Of a DNA stretch of 39,888 nt, positions 13,883-22,500 are shown in pieces. Source of the stretch: a virus; the IMG/VR virus record IMGVR_UViG_3300028666_000063, positions 1 to 39,888 of that record. One strand, given 5' to 3'. The notes under the pieces were generated by a model, which worked only from the letters and a program-made list of their open reading frames with translations, searched no databases and was not told where the DNA came from. Each line of letters starts with the position of its first letter. Position 1 is the stretch's first letter. A program made the position numbers and the translations under genes.

Positions 13883-14289
13883 AGACATTATATCAATATT
13901 TAGAAGGTTGTAAAGGACAAACCAAATACCTTCTCACAGAAGACGAATACCAAGAATACCGAAGTCTTAAAATAGACGCAGATAATGGAATTTTTGTTTC
14001 AGATGACGAATACGTTGAGTACCTTTCCCTAAAACAGTTCAAGAAAGACTATGACAAAGATATAGAGGAGTGGGATAAGGGGATAGACATTAGGCAAACA
14101 CTCAGAGATGCTGGATATAAAGAGTCTACCAAGGACTGTTTCTACAAAGGCACTGTCGGAATAACAACTAACATCAAGCTAGACCCCGAAACTACCGAAG
14201 ACATCCTACAAGACGAACTAGGAGGGATAAGAACCTTTATAAAGGATCAGAAACTATTTAATAAAGTAATCGTGAAACTGATAAAGTAG
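13879..14289 (+). CDS. Unknown 136-residue protein
   Basis: Site AAGGAGGAGAA-ATG. Acidic N-terminal half with two similar EDEYQEYRSLK / DDEYVEYLSLK segments (about residues 22-32 and 43-53), an apparent internal duplication. C-terminal half mixed alpha/beta. No family recognised. Confidence 0.68.
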   Translation: MKTLYQYLEGCKGQTKYLLTEDEYQEYRSLKIDADNGIFVSDDEYVEYLSLKQFKKDYDKDIEEWDKGIDIRQTLRDAGYKESTKDCFYKGTVGITTNIKLDPETTEDILQDELGGIRTFIKDQKLFNKVIVKLIK

Positions 14290-14294
14290 GATAT

Positions 14295-14459
14295 ATGGAG
14301 GGCAAACTTAAAACAGAATTTAGCTGTATATCCTTCTTCAGGTCTGGTAAATGCCCTAGATCCCACACTTCAAATTGTCCCTTCGTGATTAAAGGGCATG
14401 ATTTCAGCCGAGAATGCTGCTACGAAAAAAGATTTGACAAGGCCATTACAAGGGTATAA
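14295..14459 (+). CDS. Cys-rich 54-residue protein, last gene of the rightward arm
   Basis: ATG after AAGTAGGATAT. Sequence SCISFFRSGKCPRSHTSNCPF and ECCYEKRF carries five Cys and two His, consistent with a small zinc-bound domain. No family recognised. Followed by two terminators. Confidence 0.55.
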   Translation: MEGKLKTEFSCISFFRSGKCPRSHTSNCPFVIKGHDFSRECCYEKRFDKAITRV

Positions 14460-14479
14460 AGTTTAATTATTCAGATAGC

Positions 14480-14516
14480 AAAGGCCGGCGTGAGGGAGGG
14501 TTCTCAGCCGGCTTTG
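14480..14516 (+). terminator. GC-rich terminator hairpin 1
   Basis: GCCGGC (14484-14489) with GCCGGC (14507-14512), extended by AAG/TTT outside and TGAG/CTCA inside. A short T stretch (TTTGT) follows. Lies 24 nt after the last rightward gene. Confidence 0.65.
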
Positions 14517-14570
14517 TCCTATCACTAGGACTTCTCATTGTACACCCCGTTACAACATATGTCAAGTAAA

Positions 14571-14602
14571 CAAAGGCGACCCCATAAAGAGGTCGCTCTT
14601 TT
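14571..14602 (+). terminator. Rho-independent terminator 2, partly bidirectional
   Basis: GCGACC (14576-14581), 9-nt loop, GGTCGC (14591-14596), then TCTTTT. On the opposite strand the stem is followed by CTTTGTTT, so it may also stop leftward transcription after the lysis cassette. It sits between the converging arms. Confidence 0.78.
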
Positions 14603-14658
14603 GCTTCGGTGGGAGGAACACCTAAGCTATGTAATGCCTTTCGGCAGATTACACGAAA

Positions 14659-14700
14659 TTACTTACATCCACCCTTTTTGCCGCCCTTTTTCTTGGCCAT
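14659..14700 (-). CDS. 13-residue basic micropeptide MAKKKGGKKGGCK
   Basis: ATG at 14700 after TAAGGAGACAGTC, a full-strength ribosome site, and TAA at 14661-14659. It is the last leftward gene, 10 nt after the holin-like gene. Six Lys, five Gly-rich positions and one Cys: it would bind nucleic acid or membrane lipid, but function is unknown. Confidence 0.5.
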   Translation of the reverse strand: MAKKKGGKKGGCK

Positions 14701-14710
14701 GACTGTCTCC

Positions 14711-14878
14711 TTATTTAATTGCTAAACGATAAGATACACCTGTCCACGTAGCAATGACTGTCCATACCATGTTATCTGATGGAACTACTTTCGTAGTAAT
14801 CAGAATCGAGTATAATGCTCCGGCAAGTATTCCGATGATAGTTTTTTTACCTTCTAGGTAATTCCAAATCTTTATCAT
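14711..14878 (-). CDS. Holin-like membrane protein, 55 residues
   Basis: AAGGAGAAATC-ATG. N terminus MIKIWNYLEGKKTIIGILAGALYSILI, then a second moderately hydrophobic segment (NMVWTVIATWTGVSYRLAIK). The LEGKKT-I-G motif and two-helix plan are common in small phage holins. Lies in a cassette with a CHAP lysin. Confidence 0.62.
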   Translation of the reverse strand: MIKIWNYLEGKKTIIGILAGALYSILITTKVVPSDNMVWTVIATWTGVSYRLAIK

Positions 14879-14887
14879 GATTTCTCC

Positions 14888-15037
14888 TTATTTCTCAAGT
14901 AGTAGTAATATTGCGCCAACTACCATCAATAGACCACCTAGTAATACTACTAGGGCTGAAGGTAGGTTAAGTGCTGATAGAATCGGGGGTAGTCCAACTA
15001 CCAATGTAAGTCCTGACCATAAAAGTTTTCCACTCAT
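14888..15037 (-). CDS. Holin-like membrane protein, 49 residues
   Basis: AAGGAGAAATAAA-ATG; start overlaps the CHAP lysin stop (ATGA). Two hydrophobic helices (LLWSGLTLVVGLPPILSA and ALVVLLGGLLMVVGAILLLL) with a short LNLPS turn. Likely holin or antiholin paired with the 55-residue protein. Confidence 0.62.
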   Translation of the reverse strand: MSGKLLWSGLTLVVGLPPILSALNLPSALVVLLGGLLMVVGAILLLLEK

Positions 15038-15693
15038 TTTATTTCTCCTTTCCAAAGAATCTTAATAATCCAATACCAGAGGTTAGACCAAAAGCTAACT
15101 TTAATAGGTTGTATAACCTGCGTAGAGGTCACTGGTGGGGCTTTTACCTCTTCGGGGGTACTAGGCGTCGTTTCTAGAGGAACTTCCACAGGAACGACCT
15201 CTATGGGGGTTTCTACAACTGGAGTAGGTTCAACCACTGGCACTTCCACGGGTGGAGTGACAACTGGAGCGGGAGTAGGGGGATTCAACCAAGGTCTGTT
15301 TTTAGCACGTAGCCACCCTCTAACATTACCAAAGTCGTGTGCTTGACGATGTACTGTTGAGCCTAGAGGCCAGTTCTGGTCATAAGAGGTAAAGTTCATT
15401 CCATTAGTAGTCCAAGAACAAACTGCTGTATGTCCCCACTGGTTACCTGGCCAAGAGTGCCAGATAAGAATATCGCCTTCTTCAGGGTGCTGGTTAGCGT
15501 CTGTTGGGTCGTTCTCTATTTTGTCAAAGAACCCATCAGGTGCGTGGTCGAACATCTCTGCAGCAGCAGCCACATTACCGATGTCTACGGGTACGTTTAG
15601 AAAGTTCCTTGAATAGAAGCTAGACCAAGCGACACACTGCCCTCCGTCTACACTCTGTCCGATGTATTGGTTCATCCATTGTTCTGGACTCAT
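15034..15693 (-). CDS. CHAP-domain endolysin with Pro/Val-rich linker
   Basis: 219 residues. The N-terminal CHAP domain (about 1-125) has the catalytic Cys in VDGGQCVAWSSFY and His in NQWGHTAVCSW, followed by YDQNWP. CHAP enzymes are cysteine amidases or endopeptidases of peptidoglycan. A PVV/PVEVP repeat linker (about 140-195) leads to a hydrophobic, Trp-rich end (SFWSNLWYWIIKILWKG) that may anchor to membrane. No signal peptide, so export would use a holin. Confidence 0.85.
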   Translation of the reverse strand: MSPEQWMNQYIGQSVDGGQCVAWSSFYSRNFLNVPVDIGNVAAAAEMFDHAPDGFFDKIENDPTDANQHPEEGDILIWHSWPGNQWGHTAVCSWTTNGMNFTSYDQNWPLGSTVHRQAHDFGNVRGWLRAKNRPWLNPPTPAPVVTPPVEVPVVEPTPVVETPIEVVPVEVPLETTPSTPEEVKAPPVTSTQVIQPIKVSFWSNLWYWIIKILWKGEIK

Positions 15694-15770
15694 AAATCCT
15701 CCTTTTTTGTTACAAATTCTACTATTGCTATTATAACGATGACTATTAGAAGTCCGTTGAGAAAACTCAT
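15690..15770 (-). CDS. 26-residue transmembrane peptide
   Basis: ATG at 15770 follows AAAGGGTTAAA. Sequence is one hydrophobic helix (FLNGLLIVIVIIAIVEFV) with a KKEDL tail. The TGA overlaps the CHAP lysin ATG (ATGA), and its 3' end supplies the lysin's AAGGAGG site. Likely lysis regulator or coupling peptide. Confidence 0.55.
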   Translation of the reverse strand: MSFLNGLLIVIVIIAIVEFVTKKEDL

Positions 15771-15771
15771 T

Positions 15772-16176
15772 TTAACCCTTTCCTGTTATTAGTCTTACTA
15801 AAGTGAATATAATCCCAATCACTAAGGCTACAAATCCTAGAATAGCCATTGACCATTTAGACATCTTCTGCATGGTTTTCTTATCGTCTACTAAATCCTG
15901 TATAGAAGGTGCTAGATCTACCAAAATCTTTAACTTACTTAACTCTTCATTGTTTTTGAGTACCATCTCTTTGTGGTCTGTAAGGGCAGTCAGAACCTTT
16001 TTATCGAGGACTCGTTTAACTTCAGCAATATCATCTTTAACACCACATAAATCCTTATTAAGGGAGTCTACTTTAATCTCAAGTGCAGACATACCAGCCT
16101 TTCTATCCTTTATGGACATATCAAGTTTGTTGTCCACAGATGTTATTTGTTGTTGGAGTTCTTCGTTAGTACACAT
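15772..16176 (-). CDS. Coiled-coil protein with C-terminal membrane anchor (XhlA-like)
   Basis: 134 residues. Residues 1-100 form a coiled coil with heptads (QQQITSVDNKLDMSIKDRK; IEVKRVLDKKV type segments), and residues about 110-130 a transmembrane helix (WSMAILGFVALVIGIIFTLV). This plan is that of XhlA-type lysis proteins, though longer. Start overlaps the fibre gene stop (TAATG). Confidence 0.6.
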   Translation of the reverse strand: MCTNEELQQQITSVDNKLDMSIKDRKAGMSALEIKVDSLNKDLCGVKDDIAEVKRVLDKKVLTALTDHKEMVLKNNEELSKLKILVDLAPSIQDLVDDKKTMQKMSKWSMAILGFVALVIGIIFTLVRLITGKG

Positions 16177-17408
16177 TATTGCACTCCCATCATTAGTAAC
16201 CCAGCACCACCAGCAGAGACATTACCATTGGCAAGGAAGGTCGAGACTGTGGTTACGTTGGCATCTGAAAGTTGTGAGTTGTAAATAACGACTCTGGAAA
16301 TTTCTGCATTATGAGCACGGCTACCCGAACTTCTGTTGCCTACATAAGCAGCAGCAGACATATTAGCTAAGTTGGCGGCCATATTGGAAGCTGACGAGTT
16401 ACCTTTAGTTCCGTTTACATACTGAATGACCTTAGCCCCGTTCGCATAACTAATCGTAAGTACATCATACGCTCCTGCTGTTGTACTATTGGTGGACGGG
16501 GAGTACGAGACTGCATTTGCCATTACAGTATTGGCACCCCAAGCGTTAGAAACGGGGTTTGTTAGGACTACCGAGTTAGAGGCATCTCCAGCCCAGTCAA
16601 TTACACGTTCAGCCGCCCCCCCAGTAGAGTCAGAACAGACCATAAATATTGTTAAAGCAGATAGACTCCACCCCGAAGAAGGAACGGACAGTGAGTCCAT
16701 GTTTCTAACTACCGTACCAGTGGTTGTAGGAATATATGATTGTAAAACACCAGAAAGGTTCGTAGTAACCTGCAAAGCATCTACCGTAACAGATTTACCT
16801 GCCTTGACACATACTCCGCCAGTCCAAGTAGCGGCTGTTCCCGTAAAAGTAGCAGTAGCCCGATACCAGTTTCCACCTACTGCGGTGAAAGTAGTTGTAA
16901 GCAGTGAAGCGACTGGGGTAAGCGACCCGACTAGGGAGCATAGTTGCATATCTGCCGAAGTAACTGCCGAACCAGTATAAACATAACAAGAGATACTATT
17001 TAGGGCGGCAGTTGCAGTGAATGTTCTCCAAAACGCTACATTAGCAACACCGGCTGAAAGGGCAGCACCCTGCGAGTTCTGATATATGTGATACGAACCA
17101 AGAACAGCAGTACCTGTTGCGTCCATTGTCCAGGTCTGTACATCTGACAACTGAGTGAAGTACGAGCGAATAAATGCGTTGGTAGTGCCATCCTCAAGGA
17201 AAGCACCAAAACCTGGTTTACCATCAAGACGCGGCTTAACAGCCAGTTTGTTGGCTAAGACATCGGTAATAGTACCATTGAGGTTATCAATAGTTTTTAT
17301 ACCAGTCCTAGCAAAGGTTGGAGTCGCTCCAGCCACAAGGTCAGTAATAGTGCCATCTGAGTTTACTACCCAATCGGCATAAGGTGATAGCGGAGCCATG
17401 ATGTACAT
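16176..17408 (-). CDS. Tail fibre / receptor-binding protein with LamG-like domain
   Basis: 410 residues, Thr/Ser/Ala/Gly-rich. The first half has a carbohydrate-binding-like beta domain (QTWTMDATGTAVLGSYHIYQ; FTAVGGNWYRATATFTGTA). The second half (about 245-400) has a concanavalin/LamG pattern (SALTIFMVCSDS...AAYVGNRSSGSRAHNAEISRVVIYNSQLSDANV). It probably contacts host surface glycans. ATG 17408 follows the preceding stop directly (TAAATG); ATG 17399 is an alternative. Confidence 0.72.
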   Translation of the reverse strand: MYIMAPLSPYADWVVNSDGTITDLVAGATPTFARTGIKTIDNLNGTITDVLANKLAVKPRLDGKPGFGAFLEDGTTNAFIRSYFTQLSDVQTWTMDATGTAVLGSYHIYQNSQGAALSAGVANVAFWRTFTATAALNSISCYVYTGSAVTSADMQLCSLVGSLTPVASLLTTTFTAVGGNWYRATATFTGTAATWTGGVCVKAGKSVTVDALQVTTNLSGVLQSYIPTTTGTVVRNMDSLSVPSSGWSLSALTIFMVCSDSTGGAAERVIDWAGDASNSVVLTNPVSNAWGANTVMANAVSYSPSTNSTTAGAYDVLTISYANGAKVIQYVNGTKGNSSASNMAANLANMSAAAYVGNRSSGSRAHNAEISRVVIYNSQLSDANVTTVSTFLANGNVSAGGAGLLMMGVQ

Positions 17409-18212
17409 TTAGACCTGCCAGTAAGTGATTGAAACTACCGTAGCCTGAGCTGAACCGAAGTTAAGAGTTAGTTTGTGTCCAGCCGCTACTGAGAACAGAT
17501 ATGAAGGATAAGGAACAGCTAGGTTCACACCTGAAATAGAGCCTGTCAAAGCTTGTAGCGGAACAGTCCAGACCGCAGTAGAGGCGTTGTCCTGAAAGGT
17601 TAAAGTGTTAGCAGTAGCAGAAGAAGTGACTAAAGATATGGCACAAACATAGATTAAGGTAGAGCCAGAAGCAGCTACAAGGTCAGTCGTAGCACTTAGA
17701 GAACCTGTGTAGGTTTTAAGTACGGGAGTAGTAGGAGTAACGGGAACATTCTGGTCAGAAGCAATAACTACTGGAGTAGAGTTAGCGGAGGTAGCTGAAC
17801 CCCTAGATGGTATCTTGTCTACATCGGTTTTAATTGCAGCTAGGTTACCACCTGTCTCGTTTGCGAAGTTTGTAATAGCAGCAGGGGGTGTCAGTGTTGA
17901 GACAGTAGCGGATGGTAGGCTAACTGGTAGTACGTCATAAGTTGGGTCGTTAGTCTGGCAGTCGTAAATAACCATCAACGAGTCAGATGTTGCTGCCGTA
18001 CCTACCGTACTTAGGGTTATGGTTTTGTTTCCCGCCCCACCGATAGTGGCCGTTGCCAGTGTACTGTCGGCAAAGTTATACAAAATCTTGTTAAGAGTTG
18101 TATCGACAATCAGTGATAGCCGCTCAAGTACAAGACCGTTTGACGTAAAGTCAGTTAAGACTATCGTCTTGGCGGTGGCATTGAATGTGTAAGTTTTAAT
18201 AAGTTGCTTCAT
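17409..18212 (-). CDS. Tail fibre-associated structural protein
   Basis: 267 residues, beta-rich. The stretch YDVLPVSLPSATVSTLTPPAAITNFANETGGNLAAIKTDVDKIPSRG recalls linker repeats of phage fibre and baseplate proteins. The C-terminal half looks like a beta-sandwich. Site AGGAGAAAA-ATG. Function inferred from composition and neighbours. Confidence 0.62.
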   Translation of the reverse strand: MKQLIKTYTFNATAKTIVLTDFTSNGLVLERLSLIVDTTLNKILYNFADSTLATATIGGAGNKTITLSTVGTAATSDSLMVIYDCQTNDPTYDVLPVSLPSATVSTLTPPAAITNFANETGGNLAAIKTDVDKIPSRGSATSANSTPVVIASDQNVPVTPTTPVLKTYTGSLSATTDLVAASGSTLIYVCAISLVTSSATANTLTFQDNASTAVWTVPLQALTGSISGVNLAVPYPSYLFSVAAGHKLTLNFGSAQATVVSITYWQV

Positions 18213-18219
18213 TTTTCTC

Positions 18220-18603
18220 CTATCCCAAAGCTATTGCCATGGCTATCGCAAAAGCTGCGGTAGGGCCAGTGTTAGTTATTATTGGTGCCGATGGTGTTGA
18301 ACTATCTATTGATATACCAGTCCCAGCAACTACTGAGTTTACTGCCCCAGCAGGACCCGTCGCACCCGTGGCTCCAGTTGCTCCCATATCACCCTTTTCA
18401 GCGAGAACTTGCCAGTAGGTAGTATTAGTAGGGATGTTTCCCGTGGAGGCAAGAATACAAACATACGAGTTTCCATCAGTATAAGAAACCGAATCTCCTA
18501 GTACGTAAGCGTGAGCATTGTCATAAGCACCACGAGGAACTAGTCCACCCGTAACTATAGTGGGGTTTAATTTATCTAAAAGTTTTACTATTTGAACGCC
18601 CAT
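18220..18603 (-). CDS. Fibre protein with collagen-like repeat
   Basis: 127 residues. A chitin/carbohydrate-binding-like domain (GAYDNAHAYVLGDSVSYTDGNSYVCILAS...TYWQVL, about residues 22-67) is followed by a Gly-X-Y tract GDMGATGATGATGPAG that would trimerise, then GISIDSSTPSAPIITNTG. Typical small trimeric fibre. Confidence 0.72.
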   Translation of the reverse strand: MGVQIVKLLDKLNPTIVTGGLVPRGAYDNAHAYVLGDSVSYTDGNSYVCILASTGNIPTNTTYWQVLAEKGDMGATGATGATGPAGAVNSVVAGTGISIDSSTPSAPIITNTGPTAAFAIAMAIALG

Positions 18604-18610
18604 TGTTCTC

Positions 18611-18934
18611 CTAACTGTAACTAAGTGAAGTTAAATTATCAGCGATATTGTCAAAATTAGAGTTTCCATCAGCCCAAGTGATATTCCCATTGGTGTCTAC
18701 TTTCATGGCTTGCCAAGAAGCTGAGGAAGTTGCTGTCCCGATAGGGGCAAAACCAACAAAAGTATCAGTTCCAGAGGTTTTGATTTGTAAAGCTGATTGA
18801 TCAGATTGTTTAACTTTGACATTTATACCATCTGTCTCGTAAGGAATATGACCGTAAAGTTGGAAGGTATCATTAAAAGACGCATTGTCTAACGCCTGTG
18901 AACTTCTCTTAAAATCATCTCTATTGGTTGCCAC
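18611..18934 (-). CDS. Small virion-associated protein (GTG start)
   Basis: 107 residues; GTG at 18934 behind AAGGTAATCC. Contains SALQIKTSGTDTFVGFAPIG and AMKVDTNGNITWADGNS, motifs reminiscent of fibre-head beta domains. Overlaps the next upstream gene by 14 nt. Confidence 0.58.
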   Translation of the reverse strand: MATNRDDFKRSSQALDNASFNDTFQLYGHIPYETDGINVKVKQSDQSALQIKTSGTDTFVGFAPIGTATSSASWQAMKVDTNGNITWADGNSNFDNIADNLTSLSYS

Positions 18935-19388
18935 GGATTACCTTCTTTAATTCTGCGACTGTCATTTCTTCTACCGGCTTCTTTAAAAACTCTTCTTTAT
19001 CTTTGGCAACTTGGATTAACTTAGATTGAATCCTTGCCCATTCGATTAACCTATCTACTTGCATATATACGCTATCACCCTTAATATTCTTCATCAGATC
19101 GTCTAAAACTGTCTTATAGGAATCCTTAGTATCTCCCAGTCCTCTACGTGAAACCTCTGAGTTGATAAACCTGTCTAACTCTGAAACTGAGTACTTATAA
19201 TCAAATTGTTTAAAGATTTGTGGTGCTTCTAAAACATCTAAAACGTAAGGAACCTTTTTAGCCTCTTGGTAAAGTGAAGGTGGCATCTCACTAGGATTAG
19301 TAACAGTAAAAGTCTTATCTACAGGGGTTTCGACTCTTGGTTCGACAGTTACAGGTGATTCAGTTACAGGAGTTCTAGTTAGTTCCAT
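18921..19388 (-). CDS. Unknown 155-residue structural-region protein
   Basis: Pro/Thr/Val-rich N terminus, then helices (YSVSELDRFINSEVSRRGLG; VDRLIEWARIQSKLIQVAKD) and VAELKKVIRGNQ. A CGTATATA octamer in sense orientation lies inside it (19071-19064). No family recognised. Confidence 0.62.
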   Translation of the reverse strand: MELTRTPVTESPVTVEPRVETPVDKTFTVTNPSEMPPSLYQEAKKVPYVLDVLEAPQIFKQFDYKYSVSELDRFINSEVSRRGLGDTKDSYKTVLDDLMKNIKGDSVYMQVDRLIEWARIQSKLIQVAKDKEEFLKKPVEEMTVAELKKVIRGNQ

Positions 19389-19578
19389 CTAAGTCTTTCG
19401 TTAGTGAATACCTACCTATCGGGCATTTGGTACATTTCCACTCATACTTTCCTTCAGGGTCTTGTCCAATAAGAACGAAATCATGAATACAATTTGGATC
19501 GTTTATTTGTGTTGGCTGTAAGTCTTGGAAGTTTGGCTTTTGCGAGTTTAAGGGTTGTTGGTATTCCTGTGTTTCCAC
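19375..19578 (-). CDS. Small zinc-ribbon-like protein, GTG start, overlapping the giant virion gene
   Basis: 67 residues. GTG at 19578 follows AAGGAGGAATCAAAA, a strong site embedded within the preceding gene, so 98 nt are read in two frames. It has CIHD and WKCTKCPIG, a possible C-H-C-C zinc site. The C terminus overlaps the next gene by 14 nt. Confidence 0.6.
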   Translation of the reverse strand: METQEYQQPLNSQKPNFQDLQPTQINDPNCIHDFVLIGQDPEGKYEWKCTKCPIGRYSLTKDLDGTN

Positions 19579-22500
19579 TTTTGATTCCTCCTTGTACGGT
19601 TAGTTTAATTGTTTTTACTTTAGGCAACTTGGTTGATACTTTACCTGATTTAATCTTTAGCCTGGACGCTGCTCCAAAGTTCTTTTTTCCACCTCCATAA
19701 CCGTATCCGCTTGAACTATTGGTTAGTCCTTGCATCCAACCAGCTGGAACTACTAAGTATGTACCGTCAGTGTTCTGATAAATGTCCTGAGATAAACTAG
19801 ACATCTGCTTTAGTTCTTTAGAAGTAGTATCGGGGTTCCCTTGTAATTGTGATTGTGCCGCTTGATTTCCGATTCCATATAAGTCCGTTGAGTCAAAGTA
19901 AGAAATCATGTTCTGATACATCTGTGGATTGGTGTTTCTCAAACTTGCCCTAGTCGCTTTGTCTGCTGCTAAGTAGTTATCCGTGAACGACTGAACCTGT
20001 GGGGTTGCTACTGGATAGGTCTTTTGCGCCGCTTGACCCTTAGCTACCAAAACATCATTAGCGTACTTAACCTGTTTATCCATCTGGTCTTGGAGTTGAG
20101 GATTAACTTTCATGAACTGAGCCTTTTGTGTTGGGTCAGTCATAGAGTAATACTTATCCATCACACTTTGTACTTGTGGAGTAGGCTGTGGATATTCAAT
20201 AGGTTGTGCTAGTTTGTTTGGATCAGAAGGTGGCAAAGAACTAAAGAACTTGTTTCGATTATCTGCAACTGGTTGATACCACTGTTTATTATCTGCATAC
20301 CAGTTAGTTTTTTGAGGACCTGTATCCATAGCTTGATATTGTAAGGTCTTCACAAGTTGGTCTTTAGATAGTAACCACATCGGATCAACTTTCTCACCCT
20401 GAGAGTTGAGACCTTTATTCATGGTAATAAGTTTGTCTATTACCCCTGGATTCTGAAGTAAAGACCTAGCCTTGGTTGTAGAATCCCAAACACTAGGTTG
20501 GACCACATATTTACCAGAAACAGGGTCTTTTTTACTACCAGAATAAGCATCTAAAACATCCGCTTCTTGATTGTTGAGACCTTGTTTAGCGGTATCTAGG
20601 GCATCATAATATCTAGTTGTACTAAGTCCTTTGCCAACTGTTTTGTCTGTTGTCGGAGTAACACCGATAGAGCTTAACCCTGATTTAAGCATAGGGTTAA
20701 CTCCGCCTTGAGTATTTGTGAGGATGTCTTGAGACGCTTGTGGAAGATGGTCTTTTATAATAGGAAGGTAAGGTGCTCCCTGTAGAGGAATCGGTAAGTC
20801 GCCTTTAAGTAATGTTGTAGCAACCTGAATCGCTTTGTCTTGGTTGCTGACACTATCAAGCGTACTGTAAAGGGACTTTCCTGAGTAGTCAGTATTGGTT
20901 GAGATCTTGACAGCATCAGAGGGGACAATAGCTAGTCTCGACCTGAAGTAGTCCATCGTGGGACCATCAGAAGCAATTAAATTACCAGGTTGCCACTCAA
21001 CTCCTAAATGTCCGTCTTGACCACGAACTAGTTTAACTCCAATTAGTTTGGCAATATCGGAGGTGTTTGTTCCTGGCATTCTTAGTTGGATAGTATTTCC
21101 TTCATCGTCCTTGAATGGTGTTGGAATTGCTGGGTCAATTAAGGCTCTTAGTAAAATATCTCTAATATCATCAGATTTTTGCTTTAGTAAATACCCCACA
21201 CCAGTAGCGATAGCGGCTGTTGCTAGAATATTGGCGGCAAGTGCCCTTCTTCCGAGACTACCAGCATATCCACCCTGTGCAGCGTCTTTGAATAACATCG
21301 CTTTTGCTGGTGTGAACTGACCTGACAGGAAAACATCAGAAATCCCCCTCATTACTTTAGGATCGATATTCTGAACCTCTCTATTTACATATCCCATTAA
21401 GTGGTTGCCAGCAGTCCCTGTGGCTTGGGCATCAGTACTTCCGAGACCGATACCCTTCTTTTCTAGGTCTCCAAGAATGGAACGGGTAAACCCATCTTGA
21501 AGAGAGGGCATTTCTCTGCCGAATACCATATTTTCCCCAAGTGCCCTGTGAAGGGTAGTTACCCCTTCACTCCTGAAGTCAGAACTTCCATACGGCATTC
21601 CTATACGGGCAGACTTTTCAACAATACCATCATCTAGCGCCCTTTTTAGAACCCTATCGGCGTAAGATTTATCCAAGGCAGCCCTGAACATACCACCAAC
21701 GGCTTTTATTGCTTGTATAGGATGTCCTTCAGAAATCATAGTAGGAGCAACTCTTAAGACGCCAATGTTGACTGGATGAAATTGGGAAAGTCCTAAAGTA
21801 ACCGCTTTAGCATTTCTGTTAACTGCCCTGTACCCCTTTATCAAAGGATTTGAAGACGGACTTTCATGAGTAAAGCCTTTTAGTTCATCTAGCCCCTTTT
21901 GGGATACCTGAATTACTTTTCCGTTATGTAGGTCGAAAGATCTATTTTTAACTGCTTCTCCAGCATCGGCTTGAACAATACTCTTTATAAGTGTTTGTTT
22001 TTTTAGAGCACTAGCTGAACCTTCTCCATAATCTATAATGTCTTTTACGGGGTCTTTAGTATAGACAACACCTGCAGATTCACCTGCTTTTCGTGTATCA
22101 AATAAACGCTTTTGTCTATCAAGACCCTTGAAGTCTCCAGGTAACACTGATCCACCATTACTATTGATGGCATCAGCTATTTTGGTTGCCTTAGCCTCTG
22201 TTGAGACATCTAATACATGACGAGCGTAGTTCAGAGTGTATGGAGTTATCCCACCCAGTTCTTGATTGCCAGTGCCATGAACAGTGTCTGCAAGGTTTCT
22301 CCACCTTGCGATAGCCTCTTCCATCTGTGGGCTTCGTGAGATAGTTGGGTCTTCAACTGAGTACCAAAAATTAGCTTTCTCTTCTTTAGAAAGATTACGC
22401 ATTGCATTTACAGTTGACTGTGTTCTGGCACGAATTACCGACTCTACTGTTACGGCGTTGTTTATCGCGGTCTGGTAGTCTCCTGGTTGTACATCTGGTA

